A DNA stretch of 64,000 nucleotides from Serratia ureilytica (lineage in GTDB: Bacteria; Pseudomonadota; Gammaproteobacteria; Enterobacterales; Enterobacteriaceae), in contig NZ_JABXOF010000003.1 in NCBI RefSeq assembly GCF_013375155.1, positions 1 through 64,000 on the forward strand, in the 5' to 3' direction. Under the pieces are notes generated by a model, which saw only the letters and a program-made list of their open reading frames with translations, was not told the DNA's origin and did no database searches. Below are positions 61,998 through 64,000 of this stretch, piece by piece. Within the stretch, counting starts at the first letter, position 1. Each line of letters opens with the position of its first letter. The translations under genes were made by a program, and so were the position numbers.

Positions 61998-64000
61998 TTC
62001 CCGTGTCCCATCGCCGAGCCAGGCCGACTTGCTGCAGCGCGACGGCGTGCTGCTGATCGTCGACAGCGTGCAACCGCCTTCGGGGCCGGTGCCCAAAGGG
62101 CAAACGCCGGTGCTGAAGCCCAAAGAGCAGGGGCTGTTTATCGCCCTGTGCGGCAGCGGCGAAATCTATGCCTTTAACGGCCATGTCGATCTTGGCACCG
62201 GCGTGCGCACCGCGCTCGGGCAGATCGTCGCCGAAGAGCTGTACCTGCGCGTGGATCAGGTGCAAATGGTGTTGGGCGATACCGAACGCGCGCCGAATCA
62301 GGGCGCCACCATCGCCAGCGCCACGCTGCAGATCTCCGCCGTGCCGCTGCGCAACGCCGCCGCCGAAGCGCGCCGTTGGCTGTTGCGCCAGGCGGCGCAG
62401 CGCTTCGATGCGCCGGTGGAACAGCTGACGCTGGAGGAGGGCGTGATCCGCAGCCCGCAGGGGCAGGCGCTCAGCTACGCCGAGCTGGTGGCCGGCGGTC
62501 ATGTCGAGCTGTCGATTTCCGGCGACGCGCCGCTGAAACCGCAGGCGGAGTATCGCCTGGTGGGCACCAGCGCCGCGCGCGTCGATATTCCGGCCAAGGC
62601 GACCGGCGAAACCACTTACGTACACGATATGCGCCTGCCGAACATGCTGCACGGCCGGGTAGTGCGGCCGCCCTATGCCGGGTACGACAGCGGCGAATTT
62701 GTCGGCACCAGCCTGCTGGCGGTGGATGAAACCTCGATCGCGCATATTCCCGGCATCGTCAAACTGGTGGTGATCGGCGATTTCATCGGCATTGTCGCCG
62801 AGCGCGAAGAGCAGGCGATCAAGGCGGCGCAGGCGCTGCAGGTCAGTTGGAAAGACTGGCGCCGCAATTTGCCGCAGATGACCGACGTGGCGCAGGCGCT
62901 GCGCGACAATCCGCACTCGACCCGGGTGGTGCACGATACCGGCGATGTGGACGCGGCGCTGGCGGCGGCCGACAGGCGTTTCACCCGCAGCTACCTGTGG
63001 CCGTATCAGCTGCATGCCTCGATCGGCCCTTCCTGCGCGCTGGCGGACTATCGGCCGGAGCGCCTGCAGGTCTGGTCAGGCAGCCAGAATCCGCACCTGC
63101 TGCGCGCCGATCTGGCCTGGCTGCTGGAATACCCGGAAGCGCAGATCGAGATCGTTCGCATGGAGGCGGCCGGCTGCTATGGCCGCAATTGCGCCGATGA
63201 CGTCTGCGCCGACGCGGCGCTGCTGTCGCGGGCGGTGGGCCGGCCGGTGCGGGTGCAGCTGACCCGCGAGCAAGAGCATGTGTGGGAACCGAAGGGCACG
63301 GCGCAACTGATGGAGGTGGACGGCGGGCTGGACGCCGCCGGGCACCCGGTCGCCTACGACTTTCGCACCTATTATCCTTCCAACGGCGCGCCGACGCTGG
63401 CGCTGCTGCTGACCGGCCGGGTCGAACCGCTGCCGGTGGCCTATGAAATGGGCGACCGCACCTCGGTGCCACCTTATGAGTATCCGGCGCTGCGCGTCAG
63501 CATCGAGGACATGGCGCCGATCGTGCGCGCCTCCTGGATGCGCGGCGTTTCCGCCTTGCCGAACACCTTCGCCCACGAATCTTATATCGATGAGCTGGCC
63601 CACGCCGCCGGCGTCGATCCGCTGGAATATCGGCTGCGCTATATCCATGACGAACGCGCCAGTGAACTGATGCGCAGCACCGCAGAACGCGCCGGCTGGA
63701 CGCCGCACACCGAACCGATGCAGACCCCGGCGGAAGACGGCGTGCTGCGCGGGCGCGGCTTTGCTTATGCCCGTTACATCCACAGCAAGTTTCCCGGCTT
63801 TGGCGCGGCCTGGGCCGCCTGGGTGGCCGACGTGGCGATCGACAAAGCCAGCGGCGAAGTGGCGGTGACGCGCATCGTGGTCGGCCACGACGCGGGCATG
63901 ATGGTTAACCCGGACGGCGTGCGCCACCAAATTCACGGCAACGTATTGCAATCGACCAGTCGGGTGTTGAAAGAGCGCGTGACCTTTGAGGAATCGACGG
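61990..64000 (+). CDS. nicB: NicB, nicotinate hydroxylase large molybdopterin subunit (3' end outside window)
   Basis: About 670 residues are visible of a molybdopterin-binding aldehyde oxidase/xanthine dehydrogenase subunit. Readable blocks include FNGHVDLGTGVRTALGQIVAEEL, LPNMLHGRVVRPPYAG and the later VVGHDAGMMVNPDGVRHQIHGN (key part GHDAGMMVNPDG). In Pseudomonas NicB is about 1180 residues with C-terminal cytochrome c domains, which would lie beyond the window edge. The start at 61990 overlaps nicA by 8 bases, so translation is coupled. It catalyses the first step of nicotinate breakdown with NicA. Confidence 0.92.
   Translation, partial: MTDSRVPSPSQADLLQRDGVLLIVDSVQPPSGPVPKGQTPVLKPKEQGLFIALCGSGEIYAFNGHVDLGTGVRTALGQIVAEELYLRVDQVQMVLGDTERAPNQGATIASATLQISAVPLRNAAAEARRWLLRQAAQRFDAPVEQLTLEEGVIRSPQGQALSYAELVAGGHVELSISGDAPLKPQAEYRLVGTSAARVDIPAKATGETTYVHDMRLPNMLHGRVVRPPYAGYDSGEFVGTSLLAVDETSIAHIPGIVKLVVIGDFIGIVAEREEQAIKAAQALQVSWKDWRRNLPQMTDVAQALRDNPHSTRVVHDTGDVDAALAAADRRFTRSYLWPYQLHASIGPSCALADYRPERLQVWSGSQNPHLLRADLAWLLEYPEAQIEIVRMEAAGCYGRNCADDVCADAALLSRAVGRPVRVQLTREQEHVWEPKGTAQLMEVDGGLDAAGHPVAYDFRTYYPSNGAPTLALLLTGRVEPLPVAYEMGDRTSVPPYEYPALRVSIEDMAPIVRASWMRGVSALPNTFAHESYIDELAHAAGVDPLEYRLRYIHDERASELMRSTAERAGWTPHTEPMQTPAEDGVLRGRGFAYARYIHSKFPGFGAAWAAWVADVAIDKASGEVAVTRIVVGHDAGMMVNPDGVRHQIHGNVLQSTSRVLKERVTFEEST

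Overview
The window looks like chromosomal DNA from the replication-terminus region of Serratia marcescens or a very close relative. It is GC-rich. The gene order largely follows the enterobacterial terminus backbone (rsxABC, ydgK, ydgJ, add, malYX-malI, ydgA, manA, fumC, tus, ynfM/ynfL, mlc, bioD2, clcB, ynfD, ynfB, ynfA, ydfG, dcp). The chromosomal class C beta-lactamase is of the Serratia SRT/SST type, with ampR divergent from it. I recognise no tRNA, rRNA, CRISPR array, prophage or insertion sequence.

Layout. 1-9.6 kb: rsxCBA (rsxC runs off the left edge), ydgK, ydgJ, a YfeH-type transporter, an AAA ATPase, adenosine deaminase, and a DeoR-type regulator divergent from nudK plus a DUF4406 gene. 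9.6-18 kb: malY-malX with divergent malI and two MalI operators, ampR/ampC, and a LysR gene divergent from a serine hydrolase. 18-25.6 kb: ydgA, manA, a small secreted protein, fumC, a WYL regulator, a VOC protein, and tus with a Ter site just upstream. 25.9-29.1 kb: a two-domain NagZ-like GH3 enzyme followed by the lipoprotein DigH. 29-36 kb: ynfM/ynfL, mlc, bioD2, a DUF2938/MerR pair and clcB. 36-39.5 kb: an OsmU-type compatible-solute ABC transporter, osmYXWV. 40-44.2 kb: a DHA2 efflux pump, ynfD, ynfB, ynfA, ydfG and a GNAT acetyltransferase. 44.4-48.4 kb: a fecIRA-type siderophore-signalling set behind a Fur box, without fecBCDE. 48.7-54.6 kb: guanine deaminase behind a near-perfect sigma-54 promoter, an MFS/LysR pair and an exported-looking Dcp. 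54.6-64 kb: the aerobic nicotinate pathway, nicTFEDC divergent from nicXRAB, with nicB cut by the right edge.

How the genes work together. The nic cluster encodes every step from nicotinate through 6-hydroxynicotinate, 2,5-dihydroxypyridine, N-formylmaleamate, maleamate and maleate to fumarate, which fumC in the same window can pass into the TCA cycle. Its divergent control region holds two copies of one operator-like sequence, the best candidate NicR site. Several regulatory regions are readable: a class I CRP site at add, paired MalI operators, a Mlc-like and a CRP site at mlc, an ampC promoter predicting a roughly 125-nt leader, helically phased repeats between the DeoR gene and nudK, a Fur box at fecI, and the sigma-54 promoter at guaD. 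The least characterised parts are the GH3-digH pair, the serine hydrolase/LysR pair, the 110-residue secreted protein and a 48-bp inverted repeat upstream of osmU.
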